This document shows positions 1-12,242 of a stretch of DNA of 64,000 nucleotides, piece by piece (position 1 is the first letter of the stretch; each line of letters begins with the position of its first letter). The notes under the pieces are model-generated. The model saw only the letters and a program-made list of their open reading frames with translations. It was not told the DNA's origin and ran no database searches. The DNA comes from Saccharum officinarum (lineage: Eukaryota > Streptophyta > Magnoliopsida > Poales > Poaceae). The position numbers and the translations under genes are program-made. The stretch covers positions 66,541,737 through 66,605,736 of the forward strand of contig CM036170.1 of the NCBI GenBank assembly GCA_020631735.1, in the 5' to 3' direction.

Positions 1-1730
1 CACACACAAGAGCCCAACTCTGATGCACTTCTGTACTTCGTCTGAGTTGAATGATCCATTCATTCTTTCATCTGCTAACTCTATGCTCTTCTCCTCGTTC
101 CATAAGCTCCATGCCTGCAGAAAAAAATGGTTACCAGGTTTCAGAAGTTTTCTTGAGAAATACTACTAGTATTCGATAGATGAGGTAAGTTGTCACTTAC
201 ATGGCCTAGAAGGCTTTGGTTGTTTGAATAGGAATATACTCCTCTGTTTCTCCTACCACTAACAATTTCCAGCAATAATACTCCATAACTGAATACGTCT
301 GACTTGACAGAGAAGATTCCATCCATTGCATACTCCGGAGACATATAACCACTGCAAAAGAGCCACATAAATTTGATTAGTACTGCAAAATGTATTTATA
401 TGATGAGCATTGCATTCCATTTTTCTAGAAGTACATGGTATTCCCCTGTTACCACACTTACTATGTGCCAACCACTTTTAGGGTATTAATTTCGGTCTCT
501 TCATTGCCAAATATTCTTGCCATGCCAAAGTCTGAAATTTTGGGAGTCATCTCCGTGTCTAGAAGAACATTAGCTGCCTTTAGATCTCTATGGATGATTC
601 TGTATCTCGAGTCCTGGTGGAGATAGAGTAAACCTCGAGTAATGCCTTCTATTATGCGATACCGCACTTGCCAATCAAGTACAACATTGTCTTTTTCTGT
701 TGACATACAGGGGGAGGTTAGTTTTTTTTGCTGTGGAAATACCATCAAATATTCATGGTGAGAAATGATAGGTACCAAATAGGAAATAGTCCAGGCTCTT
801 GTTTGCCATGTACTCATAAACAAGCATCCTTTCTTGTCCACTAATGCTGCATCCAAGAAGCCGAACAAGATTTCGATGCTGGAGTTTGGCTATCAACAAA
901 ACCTCATTCTTGAACTCATCAAGACCTTGTGCAGATGTCTTTGAAAGTGTTTTCACTGCGATTTCCATTCCATCCTCGAGTTTACCCTGCAATGTTATAT
1001 TGATGGAAACCATTCCAATTAACCATACAAGGGCTGGAGTTTTCAGGACTTGGGACGGATACTAGTAGAAAACTAAAAAATGCATTGGCATCGCATCTCT
1101 GCTGGTTCGATTGGGATAGATATGCTGTGTTGTGGTAGTCTCAAACAGGTAGTCTAAATAGTTTCCTTTTGTTACTTTAGATCATGAATTTCGTTGAAAA
1201 TCAATTAGCATCTTGATGCCACTTTTTCCCTCGTCAGAAGAAATGTTAGCATGAATACGCATATCTGACTCTGTTCATATAGATTATAGAGTGCCACCTT
1301 ATATACTGGTCCAAAGCCACCCTCGCCAAGCTTGTTGTTGATCGAGAAACCATCCGTAGCAGCCGCAATTGTCCCCAGATCAAACATTGGCAGTTCCAGG
1401 TCATCATCATGACTGCTCCCCTCGTACCGACGCCCGGTGCTGCGTGAGCCACTCCATTTACTCGATCCTGTTATATTGTCATGTAAAAGTCAGGACAACA
1501 TCAAGAAACATATACAGTCGTTTGTCCCTTCTGTTCAGGTATTTGTGTCTTTCTGACAAAGTGTGATATGATGAATAGTTTATAGTGCGTGTTACCAGCT
1601 GTTCTTGTTAGCCTTCTCCTTCTTGACCAGATGAGGAGAGCAGCAACTGCTAGAAGAAGCGCCAGCACCGCGACGCTGACACCAACTGCGATTTTAATCC
1701 GTGCCTCCCTTGATTTAGCTTCTAGTACAT
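1..1730 (-). CDS. S-domain receptor-like kinase, exons 2-7 (membrane segment and kinase), C-terminus off the left edge
   Basis: Six exons read leftward: 1730-1596, 1467-1298, 986-776, 696-462, 351-201 and 114 to beyond position 1. All have GT-AG introns and the phases join without a break. Exon 2 begins DVLEAK and holds one membrane helix ([22 protein letters not shown]) followed by RRRR, a cytoplasmic stop-transfer signal. Exon 3 carries the juxtamembrane part and glycine loop [10 protein letters not shown]. Exon 4 has the ATP-binding lysine in EIAVKTLSK. Exon 5 has [12 protein letters not shown] and DFGMAR. Exon 6 has SPEYAMDG. Exon 7 runs off the window at GLLCV. Exon lengths of 211, 235 and 151 bp for exons 4-6 are those usual in S-receptor kinases. 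All kinase motifs are intact, so an active plasma-membrane Ser/Thr kinase is expected. The ligand is unknown. Closest family: G-type lectin S-receptor-like kinases (B120/SD1 type). Confidence 0.93.
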
Positions 1731-2946
1731 CTGTATAAAAAGCATGCATGAATGTTAGTACTCTCAGCATATTGACCTAGAGGAATGAAGCATTTTTCCA
1801 AGTTATATGTGTTATAAACAGTTTTTCATACTAATAATACGAGGGAGATCATCGTCTGATTCAGTTTTTGCATGCATCATGTGACTAGAGGGTGGATCCA
1901 GACGAAAGCACTGTAATGGCATGCGATATATTCTTGGATGCGACATGCCAAACTAGCATCACATGCCCGCTGCGACCTGCGTCAACAATCAATCGAGGAC
2001 GAGATCGGTTGGCATGGGACCTTGGTTTCGCAAATGGACGTGATCAACTGCCAAGTGGGTCTATATGTAAGATCGAATGGTTGTTAGCCTTTTGTGATTT
2101 GGGATGCGCTACAACACGGCGGCCCAACATGCCTGCTGGCGCGCTGTTGCTTGGTGAGATGCTACTGCTAGCTGTTGGCCTTGCCTTTACTTGCTAAGCA
2201 ATTCGTGCATGGACCCTCGTCGTAGATCTGTCAGCTGATTCAGGTCTGCATCATCACTTCGTCAGCGCATCCGAGGTCCTTTTCAGAGTGAGGCAAGACC
2301 GGAAAGGCCCTGCGCCCTCGGCGTGCTACGCGAGCCGTCCAACCAACAGAACACCGAACAAAACTCATGGAGCGCGCGTGGCCCAGCTCGGCAGCCTCCG
2401 ACGTCCAAGGGCAGAGGCCACTAGCAGAGGCAGAGGAGGCCAGAGGCGCTCTGGCGCGGCTGCCGCCTGCCCGCGCACGCTGCTTGCTGCGCGTGCGCTT
2501 GGCTCGCGGCTGCCCGAACCCCGAATCTCCCGTAGATTCGCGCACGCCGACCGGCCGACGTCGGGATGGGGGGACCGACCCGTGGCCCGTGCCGTGGTGT
2601 TTGACGTGCATGTGATCTGCTTCTTGGCCTTCTCGGAAAGCACCAATCAGCGCCGGGCCGGCCCCATGCGGCCGTTTGCAGTGCGGTGTGGGCCCAATAT
2701 GCTATGCTGCAGAATCGCGCGCGTTCCAGTCGATTTGCCTGCTCCGTTCCAATGTACGTTTTCTATGCAAAAAATAAATTCTATTGTATAGTATACGTTT
2801 CCACCACCAGCAGTTTCACAACTCTGCTTCAAGAAAAAAATATAGAGTTGAAAAATACCTAAAAGACTGCTTCAGAAACTCTTTTCATGATGAAACTACC
2901 CTACGTTAAAGTTTACGAAGGAGAGTTAGTGGACAAGTGCTAAACA
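1731..2946. other. First part of receptor-kinase intron 1; no gene seen
   Basis: Single-copy-looking intron sequence. The part from about 2240 to 2720 is GC-rich and gives several overlapping open frames on both strands. None shows a recognisable domain or codon pattern, so they are composition artefacts. Confidence 0.5.
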
Positions 2947-4136
2947 GTCTATGCCTCAGTGGAAACGTGGAATGCACATCGGGTGGGGTGCGACCGTCTT
3001 TGCTCCGTGCTCACTCGGAGTCCCGATTCGGAGAGTTCGTCTATAGTGAATGGGACTGGGCCGTTGCGTAGCCCGACGATCTCTATGGAACGCTTAACAC
3101 GTTTATCCGATTTCTTCCTCTTGATTCTTGTTCACATGGTTGATGCTTCAACTTCTGCCCCACCTGTCACCTAACAATAAAGGTTAGCTTATCTTGTGGA
3201 TCTATCCGTGTTCATCACCTCCCACTATACCCTCTCCGAAACGAGATTTCACCTACCAGCACCAGATTCCTCTTGTGCCCACAAGGTTGAGGTCTACAGG
3301 TGCTCCGGTCTTGCCTTTTTCCACGCCGGTTGCCTTTGGCGTCACCCCTTCCTGAAGGTGTCGTTAAAGAATCGCTAACGGCTTCTTGCTTGTTCCCGTG
3401 TCATCGTCAACGTCTCTGGCTCCTGGAGAAGTTCCTAGCTGCACCTGTGTGTTTATTTGTTCCACCACAATGGTTTGTCCTGCTGCACTTGACCTCGCGG
3501 CGTCGCTACTAGCAGATGCTTTGCCGCTATCGCTTTTCTCTTTGACGGATGCTTTGCCGTCGTTGTCATTGGCCTTCTCTTTGGCAGATGCTTTACTGCT
3601 GATAGTGTCATGGCCGCTGTCCTCTGCGGATGCTTTGTCGTAGGGTGTGGGTGGATGCTTGGCCGTCTGTGGATCCATGACGGATGCTTTGCCGCCATTG
3701 GCTCTTTAGCAGATGCTTTGCTGCCGAAGTCGCTGGCCTCCTCTTTGGTAAATGTTTTGCTGCCAAGAGTGTGCTGGCCCTCTTCTTGGCGGGTGCTTTG
3801 TCGCCGTGGTCACTCGGTCTTCGTTGGCAGATGTTTTGATGCTGTTGCTACTGGATGCAGGTTCTCTGGGCAGATGCTTTGCCAACATGGCTTGGTCTAT
3901 TGCGTAGGAAACCATTGCGTTGTTGTATCTTTTTTCTTGCAGGCTCAGTTAGTAGGTGTAGGGTTGTGGAGGCTGGCGCTCTCTAGTTTTTTTTTCTTGT
4001 CCTTATGTTTATTCCGGGTCCTAAACCACTACCTTTGTGGTTTGTGATCTGTGCTACGAGGGACTCTCTCGTAGCTGTGTCATGTAATTTACTCTGCTTA
4101 ATGAAAAACGGACTATATTCTCGATCGCGAAAAAAT
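2947..4136 (+). repeat. Probable retroposon (LINE-like) 3' remnant inside intron 1
   Basis: The stretch ends TTTACTCTGCTTAATGAAAA, an AT-rich tail region, and GCGAAAAAAT. That matches the plan of grass LINE 3' ends, where a TAATGAAA stretch precedes a short A tail. No reverse transcriptase sequence is left and I found no target duplication, so this could be another kind of retroposed sequence. The left boundary is only approximate. Confidence 0.35.
3500..3880. repeat. Degenerate tandem repeat around the word GATGCTTTGC
   Basis: GCAGATGCTTTGC or GGATGCTTTGCCG recurs about ten times at uneven spacings of roughly 30-50 bases. The minus strand reads as a low-complexity chain of KASAKEK-like units, rich in Lys, Ala and Ser (frame 3678 to 3364). 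No known protein family is evident. It lies antisense to nothing and in the sense strand of the kinase intron. Confidence 0.6.
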
Positions 4137-6099
4137 ACTGGGGCTTAAAGGCAACACACATGCAGGACCAGCCTCGCCACCCATATACAAGTACGTGTAC
4201 GTGTGCAACAGTCGTCCTTCTTTGAGCACAGCACACCCCGAAAAGCGATACTTGCCTGTCGCTTTTCGGCTTTCGATCAGTGGATGATAAAAGGAGGTAC
4301 ACGTCACCGCGTCAGAAACTCAAAAGCGACCTCACATACTACTACAACCATGTGTTTGTTTATAATATTTTGTCACGGGCAACTGACGTGGACGGCATCC
4401 GGGTTCTAGTAACCTGACAGGCCGCGCGACGACAGTTACAGGCTTGCAGCGCTCGGGAGATTTGCCATCGCAACCACGCAAATTTGGATTTGCCACCTAA
4501 GGGAAACTGACGGGCCTAATTGACGACCACTATTTTTTATCTCTTCTCTCATAATAACATGTACACGAGCCTAATTGCCAAATGCAGGCCAATTAATAAA
4601 TGGTCTGTTTTATATCGACGCAAAAAATAAGGGGTCTAGAGATTTGAAACTTAGTTATACAAGATAAGATAATGTCTCTTGAGTAAATGACTTTTCAAGT
4701 TGCATAATGAATAAAGGGTTTGACAAGAGCTTTTAAAAGACAAATATGTTAAAGATAAGATATCTTGAGCATTTGTATAAAGACAAGCAATTCTCCTTTT
4801 TTATGAGTTTCATGGGCGTTAAAGGTGCCTTTTTGAGCCTGTGGTTTTAGGTTACAGGATGGCATCAAATCATATTTTGTGAAAAATATTTGGTTGGGTA
4901 ATCATCCTCTAAAATCATAATACCCAACTTTGTATAATATAGCACACATTAAACATGCAAAGGTTACTGGGGTACTAAGCACAACAACACTTATAAATTT
5001 CTAGTTAATAAGGGGTTAAATTTTCATAAATAGTTTAGCGACTAAAGATTCCTCTAAATATAAAAATCTTCATATGCTTCTTTAAAAAAGTATCATTCTA
5101 AAAAATATCAAAGAGAATTAGAATGAAGATGACTTAAAATTTTTGCAGTAAGCCAGAAACCATTTAAATCTCCACCATGACTTTTAGCAAATGATAGTGG
5201 GCTATAGACGCTAAATTGTACATGGACACAAATACCTTGATCTACCTCAAACCACTATGGCAGCAGCGCTAGCTGTAGATTTAAAACATTGATGGTTACT
5301 ATATGGAGGGTAATTGTAGTTCACGTGGAGCTAGGTCTTAAACCACATTTGAACAAGGGATAGATATTTTAGATCCTTTTTTATTAATAGGTATAGCGGT
5401 GAGCTGTTGATCTATCTAGCTGACAAAGATCTAAGTTGTTTTTGACATATAACGACTTGAAACTCTTTTACATGTTCTATCAGGGAACGCATTGGCTTCA
5501 GTTTTTGAACCCAATTACAACAGCCTAAGTAGCAGATGGAGATGATGTTGCAGGTAAGTTGCAAGCTAGAGAAGGTGGCTATGCGTTTTTTTAGCATCCT
5601 TTGAATGACATTTTATTTCACGGATTGAGTAATAAGTCTGATTTGTTGTGTAAATTCCGTCTAGTAACTATGATTTGATTCTGTCAGTACGATTTGACCC
5701 TCGTAATAATATGGTCTGATTCCTCTGTTTAGAAGATGAACCTAGATGTTCTTTCTGTTGTCCAGAAAATGAGCGTTAATTAAGAGAAACGAACTAGCCC
5801 ATCGGTACACGGGTGGCAGGTATTGGAAGCCTGTGCATGCAACGAATGGTCTACATGCCTCACGTGATGCACGGTATTGCTATTGCACGGTGAAGTCGCA
5901 CGTCAAGGGTCTACTAGTACGGGTACGTGGCACGTGCCTCAGGCGATGCACGTATTATTGGAGCTGCTGCAGTAACGACAACCAACAAGCAACAGTTCCT
6001 ATCGTATTATCATTGACCTTTTTGGCTTTTGCTGGAACCAAAGCTTACTGCTTTCGGTAGTGCTCTACTTTTGGAAAGTACTCGAGGGCCAAATTATCA
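4137..6099. other. Intron 1 AT-rich stretch, nothing recognised
   Basis: AT-rich DNA without long open frames, clear repeats or recognisable element ends. Confidence 0.5.
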
Positions 6100-6394
6100 A
6101 GGGCTTGTCTTTTCCGCTGGAGAATGGACTAAACACTAAATTTTAATTTCAATTATTGCCTTTGAACCAAACATCAGGAACTAAAATAGGGACTAGGAAC
6201 TAAAAATGCAGTAGTCCCTTGGGGCTGCTAATTAGGACTAATGGACTCTTTACAGCCCATACCCCTCCCTCTCTCTCCTCCCTTGTAGTCTCTTTCCTCC
6301 CCTTTAGTCCCTTTTAATCCTTAAAAAACAAAAAATTATTTTAGTTACTGTTTTAGTCTCTGGTCCTACACCACCAGAGAAATGAACACGCCCT
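6100..6394. mobile_element. Probable MITE in intron 1
   Basis: About 295 bp with an imperfect terminal inverted repeat: AGGGCTTGTCTTTTCC on the left and, read on the other strand, AGGGCGTGTTCATTTC on the right. The interior has repeated GGGACTA/AGTCCC words typical of grass MITEs. Flanks AATTATCA and AATTAAAG agree in only five bases, so the superfamily is not settled. Confidence 0.5.
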
Positions 6395-6781
6395 AATTAA
6401 AGGCGCTCAACGGGGCCGCTGTCTCACTCAAAGAAAGCTCTTTATTGTGCCCTTTCTCTCTCTTGATTATTTTTGTCGCACGATCTCAGCATCCCACGGT
6501 CTTGCATTGGAGAATGGAGAGAAAGAATTGAAGGGTACTGTAACAAGGACGGGTTAATAAAGCGTAAAGATGATCGCTCGTGGTGACCAATTCGGCATCT
6601 CGCAGCAGCCCCTCCAATTCCAATAAAAACGGATAACACATGGCCCTCCCTCGATCACTCCATCAGCTGAATCAGGACGCCTTGCTCGGTGCCTCTCGCC
6701 GTCTTCTTTGCCGGACAGTGGTCACCGACGACGGCGATCCGCGAAAAAAGGCAGGGCAACTCTGCTTTGGACGGACTGAAC

Positions 6782-6944
6782 CTTAGCAGACATGGTTCCA
6801 CGAGAGAACGAGAACGTGAAACAGGAACGAGAACTTAAGTGTCATTTTATAACGTGAGAACGTAAATATTTCGTAATCAGAAACGTTGTTACGCGGATGT
6901 TCCCGGAACGAGGAACGTGATCATACACGTTTCTGGCTGCTAAG
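6782..6944. mobile_element. hAT-type MITE, 163 bp
   Basis: The ends are inverted (CTTAGCAG and CTGCTAAG). An exact 8-bp duplication GACTGAAC flanks it at 6774-6781 and 6945-6952, the length expected for hAT elements. The interior is rich in GAACG words. It is non-coding. Confidence 0.75.
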
Positions 6945-7043
6945 GACTGAACAACGGTATTGATGCGAATATACGAGATCCCATGCAGGAAGCATGGTAC
7001 TACCATGGTGGACGTAAGCGACGCAATATCGATTCGTACGTAC

Positions 7044-8449
7044 CGAGATCCGCGGCGGCGAGGCGGACGAAGAGATCCTGGCCGAAGTCGGGGTACACGC
7101 GCAGGTCGGTGAGCCCCGTGGTCCACATGACGCAGCCCGAGCCGGCGCCGTTGCCGCGGCCTCCGCCGGCGCCGACGCTGACGTTGGCGCTCGCATACGC
7201 GGTGCAGGAGCAGTTCCGGAGGCACGCCTGGCGGCACTGCTCCAGCGTGAGGCTCCCGTCCACGGCGCTCCGCTCCGTGTCGGGCACCTTGGCGTGGCGC
7301 ACCGTGATGAAGCCGTCGGTGCCGTTGCGGCAGTCCAGCGGCGTGGTCCGCACGCACCCGTCCCGGCCGTCCCGCAGCGCCCACGCCGCGGGTCTTCGGG
7401 GTGAAGCCGTGGAGGCAGGAGCAGACGGGCATGTTGTTGGTGTCGCACACGCCGTTGGGCCCGCACGGCGACACCGCGTCGCACTGGTCCTTGGGAGCGT
7501 ACCAGTACAGGTTCCACGCCTTCGCCGCCTCCACCCACGTCGAACGCTGCAGTAACCCGTAGTTCCCCGTGCTCACGACACCCAGATGCGAGATGATCGA
7601 CGCCTTGTGCACCTGATGCATCGTCGTCCATGTATAATGTGATGATGGTTACTTGCATCTAATAAGCAACCAAATGGAGCTACGTGTTCTTCTTACGTAC
7701 CTGGAAGCTGTAAGTTACTTCCTGCGCATTGTTTATGAAGCTGAAGGTGAAGCCGGAGTAGGTGGCGGTGTCCGGCACGCCGGTGAACTGGACGCCATCC
7801 CAGGGCCGGAGCGCCAGACTTTCTCGCCGCCGTTCCAGATGAACACCTGGGGGTCGCCGTTGGTGTCCATCACCATGGAGACGGGGCCCGGGAGGGGTCC
7901 GACGGGCTCTTCCACGACGTCAGCGTCCGGTTCTTCTTTTTCACGTAGTCGATCCCCACCTTCATCTCCGGGAGCATCGTGTCCGTCGGGTAGTCGAACC
8001 CCTCCCACGCCACGGCGCCGCCGACGCCGTCCGCGAGCACCAGGTTGCCGTTGTCGAGGATCTGGGCCGTGGGGCTCGCCAGCCTGGACGCCGGCTGGAC
8101 GGACCACACGACGGTCTTGTTCCCGCGGCAATGGCGAGCGTGCCGCCGGCGGAGACGGAGAGCTTGGCGCCCGGGTTGTCCCGACGGCGCCCGCGATCGG
8201 GGCCTCGCGGTTGGCGACCCACACGACGGTGCGGAGGGAGACCTTGTTGTACCACACGCCGAGGTAGGTGCTGTTGGCGCCCGGCGGGGTGAAGAAGCCC
8301 AGCGCGAAGTTGCCCTCGCCGCCCGAGACCAGCGTCTCGTTGGCCGCCAGCGGGCTGCCCGGCGTGATGGTGTCCCTCGCGGTTGCGGCGTGGCAGGCCG
8401 CAAGGTGGCGGAGTAGGTAGAGGAGGACGCACAGGAGTGGGGACGCCAT
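7044..8449 (-). CDS. S-domain receptor-like kinase, exon 1 (signal peptide, B-lectin, EGF-like, PAN); five one-base frame breaks
   Basis: The start at 8449 (MASPLLCVLLYLLRHLAACHA) is chosen because it gives a clean signal peptide; the open frame upstream adds a non-signal tail. The B-lectin domain follows (TITPGSPL, FALGFFTP, YLGVWYN, VVWVANRE), with the DNGNLVL and FDYPTDTMLP signatures. An S-locus glycoprotein stretch comes next, then an EGF-like cysteine module (CDAVSPCGPNGVC) and a PAN domain (CRQACLRNCSCTAYA). The exon ends ..AAADLG with donor GT at 7043. Reading these domains needs five frame changes, near 8181, 8123, 7891, 7804 and 7391. Each is explained by one missing base in a short C or G run. 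The 1406-bp exon plus five bases has exactly the phase needed to join exon 2. Either the gene is a recent pseudogene or the consensus drops bases in G/C runs. Confidence 0.88.
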
Positions 8450-8732
8450 TGCTCGGCGCGGACGACGACGATGGGCCGCCAGTGCCTCAGCCGCCGCGTC
8501 GGTACCGCTAGTGGCGTCTGTCATGCACGTTGGCTCTTTGGACGGGAGCTGCAGGGATAGGGTGGTGGTGGTGAATGTCGTGGAGTGTGGAGTGGCGGCC
8601 ACCGGCCAGGGGGGCGTGGCTGCTTATCTCTGGACACTAGGACAAGGAGCCGAGGGCGCCTTTTTGTGGCTCAGGTGTTTCTGCGTCACTATTGCATGTG
8701 GTTTTCAGAAGCAAAATTCCAAACTGTCTTCC
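8450..8732 (-). promoter_or_regulatory. Upstream region of the receptor-kinase gene
   Basis: These 280 bp separate the start codon from the nearest LINE 3' end. The half next to the gene is GC-rich. I saw no convincing TATA box, so the transcription start cannot be placed. Confidence 0.4.
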
Positions 8733-8990
8733 AGAAGTAAATTATTTTTTCCTCACCGAGGCACGCCCGAATTTCATTACCAGAAGCAACGAAACTATGG
8801 AGTCTATAGCACGCAAGCGCTTTCCAATGAAAGCAAACAGGAGCCAGAACGACAGCTAGAAAAAAACAGAGCAGAGAACAAAGGGCTTCCGTACATCCTA
8901 GGCTCCTAGCACGCTCAGCTTAACAACTACTACTGGTCCGTGCCGCGTCCCCTCCACACATCAGACACATGACACAACGAACATAACCAA

Positions 8991-10736
8991 TATGAAGATC
9001 AATTATGATAAAAGTGATTTACTCACTATTTGGATGAATGAGGATAGTTCTAATGCTTTTGTATAAATATTTTGTTGTAAAAAAAGTGAGTTTCCTATCA
9101 AGTATTTGGGTGTACCCCTTCATTACTCAAAGTTAAAGAGAATTATTTTACAACCAGTTATTGATAAAGTGATCAAGAGGATAGCAGGTTGGAGGGAGAG
9201 GTTATTGTCGTATGCAGGTAGGTTAACTTTGCTGAGGGCTTGCTTGGCAAGCATCCCAATTTATCTCCTATCTATTATTAAGTTTCCTAGATGGGCTATA
9301 GACATGATCAATTTCATATGGGACATTTTTATGGGATAACACCGATGATAAACATAGATATCACCTAGCTAATTGGCCTTTGGTGGCACAGAAGAAAGAG
9401 ATTGGAGGCTTGGGTATTTCAGATTTAAGAAGTCTAAATATTGCTTTGTTGAGTGCCTGGATCTTTAGATACTAACTCAACAAAGATGCAATTTGGACTA
9501 AAATAGTGGATTTTAAATATAGAACAGAGAATCCAAATGTGCTTTGCTGCCCTTCTGTTGGTACCTCTCCTTTCTAGAAGGGTGTACTCTGGGCTATGCA
9601 AGCTGCTAAGATAGGGATATACTGGAAATTAGGTAATGGTGCAAAGGTTAGATTCTAGGAAGACCAGTGGTTGGGAAACACTAGCCTTGCTATCTTATAT
9701 TGGCCCTTGTATGTTATTAACGAACAACAAGGTAAAACTGTGAAAGAGGTCTGAGATGGTGAAAATTTGATGCTCGCCTTTAGAAGATATGTATCTGAGC
9801 AAATGATGAACCTTTGGTGGGAATTAGTTGGTCTCATGAGTGAGGTTAATCTTTCTGAAGAAGATGATCAAATAGTCTGGGCCTACAGCTCGGCAGGAAA
9901 ATTTTCTGTTCAATCTTTGTATGCGGTGGTGAATTTTAGAGGGATTACTCCTGTTTTTGTCAGCTCAGTTTGGAAGTTAGTCATTCGATCAAGAGTTCAA
10001 TTCTTTTTATGGCTTTTGTCCAAAAATAAGCTATTAACTCGAGATAATCTAGCTAAAAGGAGGAATGTGATGATCCTGCATGTTTACTCTGTGCTGAGAA
10101 TGAGTCTATTATTCATTTATTCTTTGACTGCTACATTGCTAGATTGATCTGGGACTGTATTTCTGATTTGCTGGGGTGAGAATTGGTCTGGATTTTGAAT
10201 CTGTGGCCCAGTTTTGGCTAGCTAATAAAAGACATAAGGTCCTTAACATAGTCTCGTCTGCTGTTTTGTGGTCTATGTGGAAATTTAGAAATGAGATGTG
10301 TTTTCAGGGTCGCAAGTGGAAGGGATGAAGGACATGCTATTCAAAATTGCCAGGATGCTCAGAAGATGGATGTCTTTGTTGCAACAAGAGATGGGGTCGC
10401 GGATCGAGGAGGTGATTGTACAACTGGAGGTAAAAGCTTCATTTCCGCCTCAACTGATGTGGCGCAACCAGAAGGATTCATTATTAGGGTCGGTACAATT
10501 GGGTGCTCAGCCTTTAACTTCCAGCGCTGTGGATCCAAACCAGCAGGTTTCTGAAGAGATTGCTCAAGTTCATATTCAATCTGTGTTAGTCGGTAGAAAT
10601 GCTTTAAGCAATTCGGCGATGTTGCCGCTGAACTGAATGTTTGTAAGGCGGGCGCGCCAAAAACGCTAAACCTGGATGCTGCTCTGTTTTGCTTTTGAAT
10701 GCAAAAGCAAGGGAAACCTCTTTTTCTAAAAAAACA
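8991..10736 (+). mobile_element. LINE A: 5'-truncated L1-type LINE
   Basis: An exact 11-bp duplication AACATAACCAA flanks it at 8980-8990 and 10737-10747. The element starts inside reverse transcriptase (KYLGVPLHYSKL, WRERLLSYAGRLTLL, CLASIPIYLLS at 9090-9270). It continues into the zinc-finger RVT C-terminal region at 9767-10147 (VWKLVIRSRVQFFLWLLSKNKLLTRDNL). Stops and frame changes interrupt both parts. It ends with a short A tail at about 10727-10734. The endonuclease and ORF1 are missing, as expected for 5' truncation. It sits in the 3' UTR of LINE B. Confidence 0.88.
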
Positions 10737-10994
10737 AACATAACCAACATGACAAAGTCCAGGACGCCACATACAGGCAAAGCAACAACACAAACCGCAA
10801 GTCCAGGCCAAACTAATGTCCAAAACAAACAACATTGCAAAGGACTCCAGGCCATCGCTCCTCCAGTTGCAAAACAGTGCTAGTTCATGATCCTTGGCTT
10901 CTTCCTCCTGATGATAGTGCAACGTCGTTTCTTTGAAGATGTCAGCTCATCCTTCAACAGGTCGAACAATCTTTTTTTGAGGTAAACGACGGGG

Positions 10995-11728
10995 TGTAAC
11001 GCCCCAGAGTCCAAACGGCTCAGATCCACTCTGCACGCTGAATGAACCACACCTACCACCATCCCACTTACGCTTTCGTCCTCGCTTCGCGTAAAAGGAT
11101 TAACCCGGGGATGGTGAGATGGACTCTAGAAGCCTTATATGTTGATCTATCCCATTCTAAATAACCAAGGTAGGACTAAACTCTCCATAATATCTCATAA
11201 CATTCACATGGGCCACTATGGGCCAAATTCCAAATCGGACCGGGTGTGACATACACCCCCCTCAAAGAACCCGACGTCCTCGTCGGGCCAACATACCCAC
11301 AATCAGGCAAACGATAACCAGGAACGTTCCCTCTTAGCACATGCGACCGTGCGCCCAGTGCTAGCACATGTGCCACGCGTGCACTCCGCAGAGCCTACAC
11401 GCGCATGAACCCCATGTCCAGCCCCTGGCCCGCACGCGCCTATGGCCGCGAAGGTTGGCTCTGATACCATTTGTAACGGCCCAGAGTCCAAACAGCTCAG
11501 ATCCACTCTGCACGCTGAATAAACCACACCTACCACCATCCCACTTACGTTTTTGTCCTCGCTTCGCGTAAAAGGATTAACCCGGGGATGGTGAGATGAA
11601 CTCTAGAAGCCTTATATATTGGTCTATCACACTCTAAACAACTAAGGTGAGACTAAACTCTCCATAATATCTCATAACATTCACTTGGGCCACTATGGGC
11701 CAAATTCCAAATCGGGTCGAGTGTAACA
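10995..11728 (-). mobile_element. TRIM element (miniature LTR retrotransposon), 734 bp
   Basis: Two 257-bp direct repeats, 10995-11251 and 11472-11728, about 90% identical by eye, each running from TG to CA. Read on the minus strand, the 5' LTR (11728-11472) ends CGTTACA. Two bases later comes TGGTATCAGAGCC (11469-11457), the initiator-methionine tRNA primer site. A purine tract GAGGGGGGTGTA precedes the 3' LTR. The 220-bp interior has no coding capacity, so it must move with proteins from another element. Flanks are G runs, so the target duplication (GGGG) is hard to define. Confidence 0.85.
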
Positions 11729-12242
11729 GGGGGGATCAAAGTGAATCCCCACCTGATTTCATTCCACGGTTTTCGGTGTAGCCGGTTGGTGGATGGGGCA
11801 AAGCCCCAAAAGAACATTAGGATTACAACAAACAAGAATTGGAAAGCTTAGATTACATATCAAAGATGTTTCTCCAACTGATGAGGAGGGAAGCATTTCG
11901 GCGCGAAGTTCTTCAAACCCAGGAGTTCATTGAGTCTTTGCAGGCAGCGAGGAAGCGATCGATGCTCGGCGGTAGTTGCTTGAACACTACCTCATTTCTG
12001 TGTTTCCAGATCTCCCAGCAACATAATAGGATAGTTGGGTCAGTTACGTCTACATGAATTCGTGGCGGTGTTTGGGTGAGCCAAAGTTCAGTTACCAGAG
12101 CAATATCATCTGGATTCCAGCTAATTCGTGCCTAGAAGTCTCTTATGAAGCTGCAAGCTAAGAAGATATGGTCGGCAGTCTCATCTTCTTGGTGACAGAT
12201 CTCTTCGTCAGAAGCCAGGTGAAGAACTTGACCCTAGGTGGG

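Noticed and set aside
2240..2791. Overlapping open frames of up to 167 codons on both strands
   Set aside because: Explained by high GC content; no start context, domain or codon bias.
6842..7658. Long minus-strand frames through the end of the receptor-kinase exon
   Set aside because: Partly the real exon read in the wrong frame after the break near 7391, partly intron.
10880..11062. A short basic frame ending KKRRCTIIRRKKPRIMN, first read as the last exon of a host gene with acceptor TTTTAG
   Set aside because: Upstream sequence across the insertion reads as a LINE C-terminus, and the 3' UTR ends as LINEs do.
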